Source of the DNA: Alentia gelatinosa
Taxonomy: Eukaryota; Annelida; Polychaeta; Phyllodocida; Polynoidae
NCBI GenBank assembly: GCA_950022655.1
Contig: OX465580.1
Location: forward strand, 3,705,122-3,769,121
Direction: 5' to 3'
Length of the DNA: 64,000 nt
The notes beneath the pieces are model-generated. The model saw only the letters and a list, made by a program, of their open reading frames with translations, was not told the origin of the DNA and made no database searches. How positions within the stretch are numbered: position 1 is the first letter of the stretch; every line of letters starts with the position of its first letter. Below are positions 48,601 through 58,440 of the stretch, one piece after another. The position numbers were made by a program, and so were the translations under genes.

Positions 48601-51462
48601 GAATTCCACTGAAAACACCCTGTGAGTTACATGAATCTCACCTTGTGAATTCCACTTAAAACACCCTGTGAGATTCATGAATCTCACCGTGTGAATTCCA
48701 CTTAAAACACCCTATGAGTTACATGAATCTCACCATGTGAATCCCACGTAAAACACCCTGTGAGGTACATGAATCTCACCGTGTGAATTCCACTTAAAAT
48801 ACCCTGTGAAGTACATGAATCTCACCGTGTGAATTCCACTAAAAACACCCTGTGAGTCACATGAATCTCCCTATGTGAATTCAACTTAAAACGCCCTGTG
48901 AGGTACATGAATCTCACTGTGTGAATTCCACTAAAAACACCCTGTGAGTCACATGAATCTCCCTATGTGAATTCCACTTAAAACGCCCTGTGAGGTACAT
49001 GAATCTCACCGTGTGAATTCCACTTAAAACACCCTGTGAGGTACATAAACCCCACCGTGTGAATTCTACTGAAAACACCCTGTGAGGTACATGAATCTCA
49101 CCATGTGAACTCCACTAAAAACACCCTGTGAGGTACATGAATCTCACCGTGTGAATTCCACTTAAAACACCCTATGAGTTACATGAATCTCACCGTGTGA
49201 ACTATACTTAAAACACCCTGTGAGGTACATGAATCTCATCGTGTGAATTCCAATGTAAACACCCTGTGAGGTACACGAATCTCACCGTGTGAATTCCACT
49301 TAAAACACCCTGTGAGTTACATGAATCTCACCGTGTGAATTCCACTGAAAACACCCTGTGAGGTACATGAATCCCATCGTGTGAATCCCACGTAAAACAC
49401 CCTGTGAGGTACATGAATCCCATTGTGTGAATTCCACTTAAAACACCCTGTGCGGTACATGAATCCCACTGTGTGAACTCCACTTAAAACACCTTGTGAG
49501 GTACATGAATCTCACCGTGTGGATTCCACTTAAAACGCCCTGTGAGGTACATGAATCTCACCGTGTGAATTCCACTAAAAACACCCTGGGAGGTACATAA
49601 ATCCCCCTGTGTAAATTCCACTTAAAACACCCTGTGAGGTACATAAACCCCACCGTGTGAACTCCACTTAAAACACCCTGTGAGGTACATAAATACCACC
49701 GTGTGAATTCCACTTAAAACACCCTGTGAGGTACATGAATCTCACCGTGTGAATTCCAATTAAAACACCCTGTGAGGTACATGAATCTCCCTGTGTGAGT
49801 TCCACTGTAAACACCCTGTGAGGTACATGAATTCCACCGTGTGAATTCCACTGAAAACACCCTGTGAGGTACATGAATTCCACCGTGTGAATTCCACTGA
49901 AAACACCCTGTGAGGTACATGAATCTCACCATGTGAACTCCACTAAAAACACCCTGTGAGGTACATGAACCTCACCATGTGAATTCCACTTAAAACGCCC
50001 TATGAGTTACATGAATCTCACCGTGTGAACTATACTTAAAACACCCTGTGAGGTACATGAATCTCACTGTGTGAATTCCACTGTAAACACCCTGTGAGGT
50101 ACATGAATCTCACCATGTGAACTCCAGTTAAAACACCCTGTGAGGTACATGAATCTCAGCGTGTGAATTCCACTGTAAACACCCTGGGAGGTACACGAAT
50201 CTCACCGTGTGAATTCCACTTAAAACACCCTGTGAGTTACATGAATCTCACTGTGTGAATTCCACTGAAAACACCCTGTGAGGTTCATGAATCTCACCGT
50301 GTGAATTCCACTGTAAACACCCTGTGAGGTACATGAATCTCACCGTGTGAATTCCACTAAAAACACCCTGTGAGTCACATGAATCTCCCTGTGTGAATTC
50401 CACTTAAAACACCCAGTGAGGTACATGAATCTCACCGTGTGAATTCCACTTAAAACACCCTGTGAGGTATATAAACCCCACCGTGTGAATTCTACTGAAA
50501 ACACCCTGTGAGGTACATGAAATTCACCATGTAAACTCCACTAAAAACACCCTGTGAGGTACATGAATCTCACCGTGTGAATTCCACTTAAAACGCCCTA
50601 TGAGTTACATGAATCTCACCGTGTGAACTATACTTAAAACACCCTGTGAGGTACATGAATCTCATCGTGTGAATTCCACTGTAAACACCCTGTGAGGTAC
50701 ACGAATCTCACCGTGTGAATTCCACTTAAAACACCCTGTGAGTTACATGAATCTCACCGTGTGAATTCCACTGAAAACACCCTGTGCGGTACATGAACCC
50801 CACCGTGTGAATCCCACTTAAAACACCCTGTGAGGTACATGAATCCCACCGTGTGAATTCCACTTAAAACACCTTGTGAGGTACATGAATCTCACCATGT
50901 GAATTCCACTGTAAACACCCTGTGAGGTACATGAATCTCACCATGTGAACTCCACTAAAAACACCCTGTGAGGTACATGAATCTCACCGTGTGAATTCCA
51001 CTGAAAACACCCTGTGAGGTACATAAACCCCACCGTGTGAATTCCACTTAAAACACCCTGTGAGCTACATGAATCTCAATGTGTGAATTCCACTTAACAC
51101 ACCCTGTGAGGTACATGAATCTCACCGTGTGAATTCCACTGTAAACACCCTGTGAGCTACATGAATCTCACCGTGTGAACTCCACTTAAAACACCCTGTG
51201 AGCTACATGAATCTCACTGTGTGAATTCCACTTAAAACACCCTGTGAGCTACATGAATCTCACCGTGTGAATTCCACTTAAAACACCCTGTGAGGTACAT
51301 AAACCCCACCGTGTGAATTCCACTTAAAACACCCTGTGAGGTACATAAACCCCACCGTGTGAATTCCACTGAAAACACCCTGTGAGGTACATGAATCTCA
51401 CCGTGTGAATTCCACTAAAAACACCCTGTGAGGTACATGAATCCCACCGTGTGAATCTCACT
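45684..51462 (+). repeat. Partial higher-order block 4 and right edge
   Basis: Collinear with earlier blocks to about 48150, then rearranged. One segment repeats at 2,346 bp (47322/49668; exactly 51 x 46). The last 600 bp show distinct variants (GAGCTACATGAATC) not seen elsewhere, then the array stops within one monomer at about 51462. Confidence 0.75.
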
Positions 51463-51718
51463 TTACTCATAACGTTATTTCCGGGAAGCATGACAAGTTC
51501 ACCCCGAGGCTGCCCTGACCTGGTTCTCTGACACTCTACGCCCACGTTCAGCTCTTAAAGTAGCATCGTGTTCCCCTCAGTCTCAGGCAGCACTAAAAAC
51601 CCAGCAGTTCTCATCACTGAAAATAGGCACCGGTCACTAAATATAGTCAGCATCACTAAAAATAGTCACACATCCCTGAATGGTGCCACGTGACTCAAGG
51701 GAGATCACTTAAAGCCTG
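51463..51718. other. Non-satellite flank
   Basis: Unique sequence with short TCACTAAAAATAG-type repeats near 51615-51675. No gene seen. Confidence 0.4.
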
Positions 51719-52088
51719 CCCCCACCTACCACGATTCTGGTCCCAATTGGCCTTACGACAGCCTTCCCGACACCATTCCGATTCTAGCGTGAGGTCAGCC
51801 AAAATCGGTGGGACAGGTTTCTGTGATTTCGTCCACGACAGCTCACGATAGGCTGCGATGAAAACGCCAATCGTAGAGGTCCCGATAATTTCCAACATGT
51901 TGGAAATTTCGTAGCCTGTCGTTGGGTATCGTAGCCTATCGGGAAGATATCGTGGTCAGCGCGTATGATTCACCGATTGGATAACGACAGAGGTCTACGA
52001 TTCGGGGACCTCCCGATAGGTCACGATTTCGCCATTTCAAATCGTAGCGATCGGGAAGCATGTCGTGGCCTATCGTGGTAGGTGGGGG
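51719..52088. mobile_element. Inverted-repeat element, TIR CCCCCACCTACCACGA
   Basis: Matching 16-bp inverted ends bound 370 bp. The interior is dense in ATCGGGAAG, CCTATCG, TCGTAGCC and CACGAT words in both orientations, plus a CCAACATGTTGG palindrome. No coding capacity. Confidence 0.8.
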
Positions 52089-52447
52089 TCCCCTCTTACT
52101 GATGAAGGTATTCAGGAGGAGAATTTTTTTTTTTTTTTAGTGCAGGCCACAGGCTCAAATACGCTGCTGAGGTTAGGGGGAAGTTATGTAGACATCCATG
52201 TGCTGCAAAAACTATCCCTTCACTATCTGCATGCCCACGCTGTACTATACACCTGTGCCTTAAAATACTCCAAATACCAACCTCTGCTGTCCAAGTGGTA
52301 GTTGAGCCGTACCACCATACTGTGCCAGTATGGCGCCATACCACCATACTTTGAAACTCAATCTTGTAAATCAGTAAATAAATCATAAATAATCAATATC
52401 TGAACACAAAAAGTAGACAGAAAATTAATAAATAATTTTATGAGACT
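52089..52447. other. Left flank of Ngaro insertion; 49-bp segment duplicated on the other side
   Basis: 52183-52231 (GTTATGTAGACATCCATGTG and onward) is identical to 57640-57688 on the far side of the retrotransposon. A CATACCACCATAC word near 52325-52347 is locally repeated. No gene seen. Confidence 0.6.
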
Positions 52448-52779
52448 CATTACCCCTTACCCGCAACACAAGAGAAGGAGACAGATATGGGCGAATAAAA
52501 TTTATTTGAATTTTATAAGATCCATATAAAGTAAGATATTAAATATGATACAATATCTTATGGAAGAGGATATACATATGTAGATATGATATATGAAGAC
52601 GACATATTGGTAAATATGATGATTACATATTTGAAGATATGTATAAGATATACATAAGGCAGATGTGATGCCTGGAAAAAGGTATTACATATGTGGTATG
52701 TATTACAGGAGTACATATGTATAATGTATAATAGTATTACGTAATACGTATAATGGTTATACAATGTGTATAAAAAGCC
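52448..52779 (-). repeat. Split direct repeat B2 (332 bp)
   Basis: AT-rich. Identical to 53007-53338 except for one C/T difference near 52736. Followed by a 34-bp G-rich spacer to A2. Confidence 0.95.
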
Positions 52780-52813
52780 CTACGGGAGTAGGAAGAGAAG
52801 GTGAGGGTGGGTG

Positions 52814-53006
52814 GGAGAAAAAAGGTAGTAGGTGTGAGCGGAGTGAAGCACAGGAACAGAATGAGATAGAGCGTGGGGGCGTGCTTCGCCACGTGACCTA
52901 TTAGTTCACGTGACTCGCACGCGGGGGCGCGCAGGGTGCGCTAGTAGGGAGGGAGTGCGCTAGGTGGAGCAATGACCGCTCCTGACCCTACGGGCCATGA
53001 GCTACC
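52814..53006 (-). repeat. Split direct repeat A2 (193 bp)
   Basis: Identical to 57301-57493. Contains the palindromic CACGTGACCTATTAGTTCACGTG region (52890-52912). Confidence 0.97.
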
Positions 53007-53338
53007 CATTACCCCTTACCCGCAACACAAGAGAAGGAGACAGATATGGGCGAATAAAATTTATTTGAATTTTATAAGATCCATATAAAGTAAGATATTA
53101 AATATGATACAATATCTTATGGAAGAGGATATACATATGTAGATATGATATATGAAGACGACATATTGGTAAATATGATGATTACATATTTGAAGATATG
53201 TATAAGATATACATAAGGCAGATGTGATGCCTGGAAAAAGGTATTACATATGTGGTATGTATTACAGGAGTACATATGTATAATGTATAATAGTATTATG
53301 TAATACGTATAATGGTTATACAATGTGTATAAAAAGCC
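53007..53338 (-). repeat. Split direct repeat B1 (332 bp)
   Basis: Second copy of B2, lying just beyond the recombinase stop codon and abutting A2 without spacer. Confidence 0.95.
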
Positions 53339-53388
53339 AAAAAGTCCATGAAGAGTTTGTGGAGAGGAGGGTGGGAGAAAAATGATGC

Positions 53389-54483
53389 TCACTCGTTAAT
53401 CGACTTGAGGAGGGAATCATTCACCCGGGTGGCATCCGAGATGCGGATGTAGCTTCTGTGGGCGTTAGAGCGCCACCCTCCATACCTCTGTATATCCAGT
53501 TCGGAGACTCCGGCCTGGAAGGCCTGCGTCGCCGCGGCCTTTCGCAGGCTGTGCAGGGTATATGTCCTTAATGGTATCCCTGCCAGCGCGATGAGACGGT
53601 CCCACTCTTTAGCGAGACATCGAGTCGTGATGGGGGAGCGATCCTCGTTCATGAGGAAGGGCTCGCGGTCGTCGGTCGTAGGAACGGCCGCGATCATCGC
53701 TCGTACTGCCCGCAGCGGGCACGACATCCGGTCCGGGGAGGGCTGCAGAGAAACGCGTTTCTCTTCTCCAACACACTGGAGGTTCTTTGCAGCCTTGATT
53801 CTCACGTCGACGTGAGTAGAAGTGACCCTCACGTCTCCTCGTGTGAGATGCCGGACCGGATCGAAGCTCTTGACGGATTGCGGCGCGACTTCGCTCTGCC
53901 GCAGGGCCGCGAAGAACATGAGGAGGCACGCCGCTCTGGTCGACCGGTCGAGGGGCGTGGCCGTGAGTCCGCCGAGGACGCCTCTGAGGGCCTCCATAGG
54001 TATAGGAGGCTTCACGTTTGGCTGGTAGGCCTTGTCCCTCTTCATCGCGTCCAGTGCCCGCTTGACGCGGGCGTCCTCCGTTGCCGCGATGTTCCCTCCT
54101 GACAGCCGTAGGTGCGACCGTAGGTGGGACAGATGGTTGGCTACGGTCGCTGGTGAAGGGGCGTGGTCCCGGACGTACTCCAGGTACGCGGTGAGTAGGC
54201 TGACGGTCGGCTGCTGGGGGTCCACGCCCATCCTCCGGCAGAACGCTAGGTATGTAGTTACTGCGCTTCGCTGGTTGGCGACCGTGCCGGGGGCACGCGC
54301 CGCGGCCTGCCGCGCAGATGCCCTCTGTTGGAGACAGCGTAGCGCCGGATCTGCAGTAAAGCCGGAGGATAGGCACAAATGAGGCGTGATTACATGGAGC
54401 GACAGCTCTGAGGTTAAGAGACGACATGTAAAAAGCAGCTTTAGAACGGTCACTGGAGGTGAGGTGCGACCGGCTGAGGGCAT
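53389..54483 (-). CDS. Tyrosine recombinase of Ngaro-like element
   Basis: Encodes the DNA strand-exchange enzyme expected to integrate the circular cDNA. The frame is open from 54570, but the first ATG is at 54483, giving about 364 residues. Numbered from 54570, an N-terminal SAM-like core-binding region lies at about 90-190 and the catalytic domain at 195-385. Arg224 (AALRQSE), Lys near 259-262, His340 and Arg343 (LHSLRK), Trp366 (YGGW) and Tyr374 (SYI) match the R-K-H-R-H/W-Y set, so the active site looks intact. It overlaps the end of the RNase H ORF in another frame, as is common in these elements. The stop lies about 50 bp before B1. Expression is probably from the same RNA as gag and RT. 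Confidence 0.88.
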   Translation of the reverse strand: MPSAGRTSPPVTVLKLLFTCRLLTSELSLHVITPHLCLSSGFTADPALRCLQQRASARQAAARAPGTVANQRSAVTTYLAFCRRMGVDPQQPTVSLLTAYLEYVRDHAPSPATVANHLSHLRSHLRLSGGNIAATEDARVKRALDAMKRDKAYQPNVKPPIPMEALRGVLGGLTATPLDRSTRAACLLMFFAALRQSEVAPQSVKSFDPVRHLTRGDVRVTSTHVDVRIKAAKNLQCVGEEKRVSLQPSPDRMSCPLRAVRAMIAAVPTTDDREPFLMNEDRSPITTRCLAKEWDRLIALAGIPLRTYTLHSLRKAAATQAFQAGVSELDIQRYGGWRSNAHRSYIRISDATRVNDSLLKSINE

Positions 54484-56041
54484 CCGCGACCGAGTTGAGG
54501 ACCCCCGGGATGTGCGTGTACACCAGCTCGACCTGGAGCCTCGCTTGTACCATCCAGGCTTGGCGGGCACACTCCGCCAGCACCTTGTTCCGTGCCCGCC
54601 CCGATGTTAGTGCCTGGACGGTCCCCATGTTGTCGCAGAAGACCTCAACCCGCGTCCCCCGGTCCCGGTCGGTCAGGAACGTGTTGAGGGCGTATATCGT
54701 GTTGAGGGCTTCCAGTTCCGATATGCAATTCACCGGGTCGGCAACCGGGCACACCTGGGCGGAGTAGGCCAGGCGGCCGTCGGTGCCCCCGACCCCGGTG
54801 AGGCAGGCGTCAACAGTTATGCATTTCGTCGGGGGGCCCCTGGGGATCAAGGCACGCCCGTTCCAACCCTCCGCAAACCTAGAGAACCAGTCGAGGTCCT
54901 GCCGCATGTCCGAGGAGATGTTGAGATAAAACCCGGACATCCCACGCAGTGCCTCCAGCAGCTTGCTCACGAAGGGTCTTGCCGGGCGGATGCACTTCGC
55001 CACGTGGAGGATTTTCCCCAGCACCGACTGGAGTTGCCGCTTGGTGAGCGAGCGCTTCCGCGCGACGGCCGCGACGTGCTGCCGGACGTCCTGTAGTTTG
55101 TCTTCGGGCACCGACAGAGTCATATTCCGTGTGTCGATGTTGATGCCCAGCCAACGGACGACCTGCGACGGTTCCTGAGCTTTCTCCCGGGCCTCGGGCA
55201 GCCCCAGCTCGCGGAAGAGCTCTCTAGCGGTCGCGAAGTCGGCAGCGGCCTTCTCCTTAGTGATAAACTTGCCTACCTCCGTGGGGAAAGCCGTCGCGCT
55301 GGGATGATTTGGGACCCCCTGGGTATCGGTCGCGGGTCCCAGGTATCCGAGGGGGAATCCATAACGTATGAACCCTAGCAGCTCCCGCTTCCCCTCCATC
55401 GCCGTGAGGTACTTCTCCCACGCCCGTAGCCGTAAGTCCGTGGGTAGAGTTATCTTGCTACACATGGCGTTTGGGAGCCCGGTTGCCCGCACGGCCCGGT
55501 ATATGTGGCCGTGCGCCAGCGGTGCGTTGTCGTCCATCTCCGGCCACTGCTCGCGGCGATGTAATATGAAGGCCTCCGGGTCCGTACGAGTCCCGGCGGT
55601 CGCGATCCCCGTGCGGCAGATCTCCTCCAGTGCCTTGAAATCTATCGTGCTGGGGTCTGCCGGGCCGCCGGGGGCGGCCACGCTGTCGGAGGGTGGACCC
55701 GGGTGGGCGACGCCCACCGGGCCGGCCACGTGGCGTACCTTGTTGTTGTTATTGTTATTGCCGACCGCCCCCTCCTCACGTGGTGGGGCGGCTGGAGTAG
55801 CTATGGCGTCACGTGTCTCCTGCCCCCCGTCCACTCCACGTGTTGCGGGTGCTCCAGAGGGGGGTGTATCCGGGCCGGAGCGACTGACCACCTCGGCCCA
55901 CGTGGCCGGCGGCCGTTTCCTGTCCGGTGTTGTTACACGGGTTACCGGTTGTGTGATCTCACGTGTGCCGCTTCCCGTGTCCGCGGGGGTCCGGGGCTTG
56001 CCTACACGTGAGCATCCTGTTGTGGGGTGTGCTCCGATCAC
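54400..56041 (-). CDS. RT/RNase H polyprotein of Ngaro-like element, RT core deleted
   Basis: The frame opens at 56041, overlapping the gag stop by 4 bases (GTGA) in the -1 frame. No ATG is near the start, so frameshift or reinitiation from gag is likely. Residues 1-135 are low-complexity with six Asn (95-100). Residues about 220-262 carry the conserved pre-RT segment (GFPLGYLGP, NHPSA, GKFI). The following fingers and palm, including the YxDD catalytic motif, are absent, and at about residue 264 the protein continues with the thumb/connection region (WLGINIDT, TKRQLQSVLGKI). RNase H follows at 405-525 with Asp411, Glu442, Asp470 and Asp520 as likely catalytic residues. After about residue 545 (54410) the open frame probably only shadows the recombinase gene. 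Without the palm it cannot reverse-transcribe. Confidence 0.85.
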
Positions 56042-57192
56042 TCGCGGGGCGCACCGTGCCCGTTTTTTGCCGCCGGCTGACCGCCGTGTTGGTAGAGGGC
56101 ATCCGGTCCGGGGTCGGCCGCCCTCAACGTATATCCGGCCTGGGGGGTGTACGCCACCTGGCCCGCCCGCCGGGCTGCTGGGGCTTGCGGGGCTTGCTGA
56201 CTGTCGTACCCCATGGTGTAACCCAGCTTGCGGTTACAGGCATGGAGCGAATGCCCGCATTGCTTTCCCACCGAATCGCAATACGAGCATATATGGACCC
56301 ATTTGATGGGCCCGTCCTCGTGCCCGCTCCTGTGTCGACACCCCCGGTCCGAATTGAATTGCCTGCACGGCAATTCCCTCGATCGTGACTTGCTTCCGCT
56401 ATCGGCTCCCCCGGTCTGTGTCCCGGTCGTCATCGCGAGTCGGACCCGCTCCTCCTGTATGAGCGCGTAATCCGACCAGCTCAGCCTCCCGGTCTCGACC
56501 TGATCGAATATGAATTGGCTCCATCGCCTCACGCCGGCCCACGGCCGGGACTGCGCATCGATGGAGACCTGATGAAGATGTTTACTCATGTGGTCCCTGT
56601 CCTCGGGCTCTACGGCTCTGTGGTCCCCCAGTAGTCCCAGGAACGCGCTCACGTATTCCATGGGTCCCAGGGACCCCCTCACCTCCAATTTCTGCGCAAG
56701 GGTATAGACCCCCTCACGGTCAATGAACATATACGGCTTGCTGGTAAGCCTGGCGATATTTAAATCAGAATGCAGCTTACCCGCCGTCCTATCGTGTTTT
56801 ATCGCCTCCCGGTCGAGTTCGCGCTGGATATACGAGTCCGCCCCGTACCTCTCCCGTAGCTGTCTCGGAGCGGGCAGAACACGTGCCGCCTGGTCCTCGG
56901 CCCAATCCTGAGTCCGCCTCTCAGCGGCAGATTGCGCGGTCGGCGGTCGAGACGCTGCCTCCGGTGCCCTCTGCTCGGCCAGACGGTTGATGGCGGCCAG
57001 GACCCCGCTGATCTGCGTCTTGACGTCCTCTTTCATAGCCGCGAGGCCGACCTCAACGGCCACGAGGCGAGTCGTCTTCACGCTCCCGACCTCGGAGGCC
57101 GATCCCACGTGGTCGTCAGACGGCTGCAGGGTCGAATCCGAAGATTCCTCCTGAGCCTGAGACGTGCTCGGTCCAGCTCGCGTTTTCGGCAT
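56038..57192 (-). CDS. Gag-like protein of Ngaro-like element
   Basis: Starts at the ATG at 57192 (MPKTRAGPSTS); the frame is open two codons further but without ATG. About 384 residues. An acidic Ser/Glu-rich N-terminus (to about 45) is followed by a helical stretch, a central helical region (105-255), and a Cys/His cluster at about 278-321. That cluster is C278-x8-C287-x5-H293, then C304-x2-C307-x6-C314-x-H316-x2-H319-x-C321, likely zinc-binding and RNA/DNA-binding as in DIRS/Ngaro Gag-like ORF1 proteins. A Gln/Ala/Gly-rich tail ends at the stop at 56038-56040, which overlaps the next ORF. It should be the first product from an RNA starting in or near A1. No internal breaks are seen. Confidence 0.82.
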   Translation of the reverse strand: MPKTRAGPSTSQAQEESSDSTLQPSDDHVGSASEVGSVKTTRLVAVEVGLAAMKEDVKTQISGVLAAINRLAEQRAPEAASRPPTAQSAAERRTQDWAEDQAARVLPAPRQLRERYGADSYIQRELDREAIKHDRTAGKLHSDLNIARLTSKPYMFIDREGVYTLAQKLEVRGSLGPMEYVSAFLGLLGDHRAVEPEDRDHMSKHLHQVSIDAQSRPWAGVRRWSQFIFDQVETGRLSWSDYALIQEERVRLAMTTGTQTGGADSGSKSRSRELPCRQFNSDRGCRHRSGHEDGPIKWVHICSYCDSVGKQCGHSLHACNRKLGYTMGYDSQQAPQAPAARRAGQVAYTPQAGYTLRAADPGPDALYQHGGQPAAKNGHGAPRE

Positions 57193-57300
57193 TTTCACGT
57201 GAACCTGTGTTCCTGCTAACCCGTACTTTTAGACTCTTGCCCTGACGGCCTCGGACCGATACCCGTGGAGTATGCGGTGCCGCGAACAGCGTAGAGCCAA

Positions 57301-57493
57301 GGAGAAAAAAGGTAGTAGGTGTGAGCGGAGTGAAGCACAGGAACAGAATGAGATAGAGCGTGGGGGCGTGCTTCGCCACGTGACCTATTAGTTCACGTGA
57401 CTCGCACGCGGGGGCGCGCAGGGTGCGCTAGTAGGGAGGGAGTGCGCTAGGTGGAGCAATGACCGCTCCTGACCCTACGGGCCATGAGCTACC
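57301..57493 (-). repeat. Split direct repeat A1 (193 bp), element 5' end
   Basis: Identical to A2. Lies about 109 bp upstream of the gag ATG, so it is the probable site of the promoter, though no TATA box is clear. Confidence 0.95.
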
Positions 57494-57720
57494 AATATTT
57501 GGAAAGAAAATAACTTTCTAAGAGTTTGAATTTTATTTACGAAATTTTGACTATGAATATTACAGTACACATTCGTAGCAGAAAGTGACTTCCGCCCGCC
57601 TAGGCGACTTTGTTTATCCCTTCGACATCGCCGGGGGAGGTTATGTAGACATCCATGTGCTGCAAAAACTATCCCTTCACTATCTGCACCACAGGCCAGT
57701 CACCAAAGACTAATGGTGTG
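57494..57720. other. Right flank of Ngaro insertion
   Basis: Contains 57640-57688, identical to 52183-52231 on the left side of the element. No gene seen. Confidence 0.6.
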
Positions 57721-58160
57721 TAAAGGGGGTTGTCCACCAACCACGACTAAGCTACGACAAGCGCCAACAAGAAAGTTCCAATCGGCGCTTGTTGCAGCCT
57801 TGTCGTAAGAAGGGGGGTCTTTATGACAGCGTTGTCGGGGCGTGTCCGGAAGTGCACACTCCACCAAAATATCCAATCGTAGACCTCTGCGACATGCTCC
57901 CGACACACCATGAAACTCCATAACAAGGGTCCAGTCGTGGGAAAAATTGAACATGTTCGATGTTGTCGTAGGCTCCCGACAAGCTTCCAAAGAATTTAGA
58001 AAGAAGCTTCTAAAGGTGGCCTTGTTGTGGCCTTGTCATAGACTCTTGTCGGGAAATAGAGTCCACCAACAATGACAAGGCCCCCAATTGTAGGCCAATC
58101 ATGGACCTTGTCAGGAAGTCATTGTCATAGCCTTGTCGTGGTTGGTGGATATTCCCTTTA
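57721..58160. mobile_element. Inverted-repeat element, TIR with TCCACCAACCACGAC
   Basis: Inverted ends TAAAGGG...TCCACCAACCACGAC and GTCGTGGTTGGTGGA...CCCTTTA bound about 440 bp. The interior is filled with CGACAAG/CTTGTCG words in both orientations and a GAACATGTTC palindrome near 57950. No coding capacity; open frames here are artefacts of the repeats. Confidence 0.8.
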
Positions 58161-58194
58161 AAGAATAAATAAAATGATAAAGGTCAACTTTGAA

Positions 58195-58440
58195 AAATTT
58201 GCAGTTTTGTGTTATATTCAGCTACTGGTCATTTTCTGTAGCCAACTTGCACCCACTTACAATTACTGAAACTGCCTTTGTAGGATCTAAATATGTCAAG
58301 CACTAGTGGGTCAATGAGGTATTTCAGTGTCTTGTGATTGGTCATAGTCAGCTGTGCATTCCACTAAGACACTGTGACACTGAATCTCTGCACCTTTGAC
58401 AATGTCATAGAGTTGGCACGCAGATTTTTGTAGTGTCTTA
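58195..58440 (+). repeat. Dispersed repeat, homologous to 8505-8720
   Basis: Second copy of the old dispersed repeat, carrying GTGATTGGTCATAGTCAGCT and the AACTGCCT/AGGATC blocks. Confidence 0.6.

Larger units (their letters stand above)
28890..51462 (+). repeat. Main 46-bp satellite array, about 490 monomers (22.6 kb)
   Basis: An uninterrupted head-to-tail array of a 46-bp monomer. Each unit has two dyads: GTGAGGTACATGAATCTCAC, with GTGAG/CTCAC arms, and GTGTGAATTCCAC, with GTG/CAC arms around a frequent EcoRI site. A linker of ACTTAAAACACCCT follows. RsaI (GTAC) and EcoRI (GAATTC) sites occur in most units. Variants include GAACTATACTT, CGCCCTATGAGTTAC and ATAAACCCCACC, placed in recurring order. 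The consensus has no stop in any minus-strand frame, so many spurious short ORFs appear there. No other sequence interrupts the array. Confidence 0.98.
52448..57493 (-). mobile_element. Ngaro-like (DIRS-order) retrotransposon, about 5.05 kb
   Basis: On the minus strand the order is A1 (57493-57301), gag, a reverse transcriptase/RNase H ORF, tyrosine recombinase, B1 (53338-53007), A2 (53006-52814), B2 (52779-52448). This is the split-direct-repeat arrangement known for Ngaro and PAT elements, which integrate by tyrosine recombinase through a circular intermediate. A1 and A2 read identically over 193 bp, and B1 and B2 differ at one position I can see, so insertion or repeat homogenisation is recent. 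No methyltransferase domain was seen, favouring Ngaro over DIRS1/PAT. The reverse transcriptase core is deleted, so this copy cannot be autonomous. Confidence 0.92.

Noticed and set aside
28890..51462. Could be read as a CRISPR array or as tandem protein-coding repeats
   Set aside because: Units are contiguous 46-bp monomers without unique spacers, in eukaryote-like DNA with no cas genes. Open frames of 65-94 codons on the minus strand are a by-product of a stop-poor monomer and are broken at random variants.
53609..54400. C-terminal ~260 codons of the long RT/RNase H frame
   Set aside because: It overlaps the recombinase domain in another frame, is Arg/Pro/Gly-rich without domain signals, and lies after the end of RNase H; most likely a shadow of the recombinase gene.
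55368..56306. Plus-strand open frame of 312 codons
   Set aside because: Antisense to the Ngaro gag/RT region; GC-rich coding on the minus strand leaves the opposite strand open. No domain recognised.
52448..57493. Classification as DIRS1 or as a Crypton
   Set aside because: DIRS1-type elements have inverted terminal repeats and usually a methyltransferase domain; Cryptons lack gag and RNase H. Split direct repeats plus Gag and RNase H fit Ngaro better.
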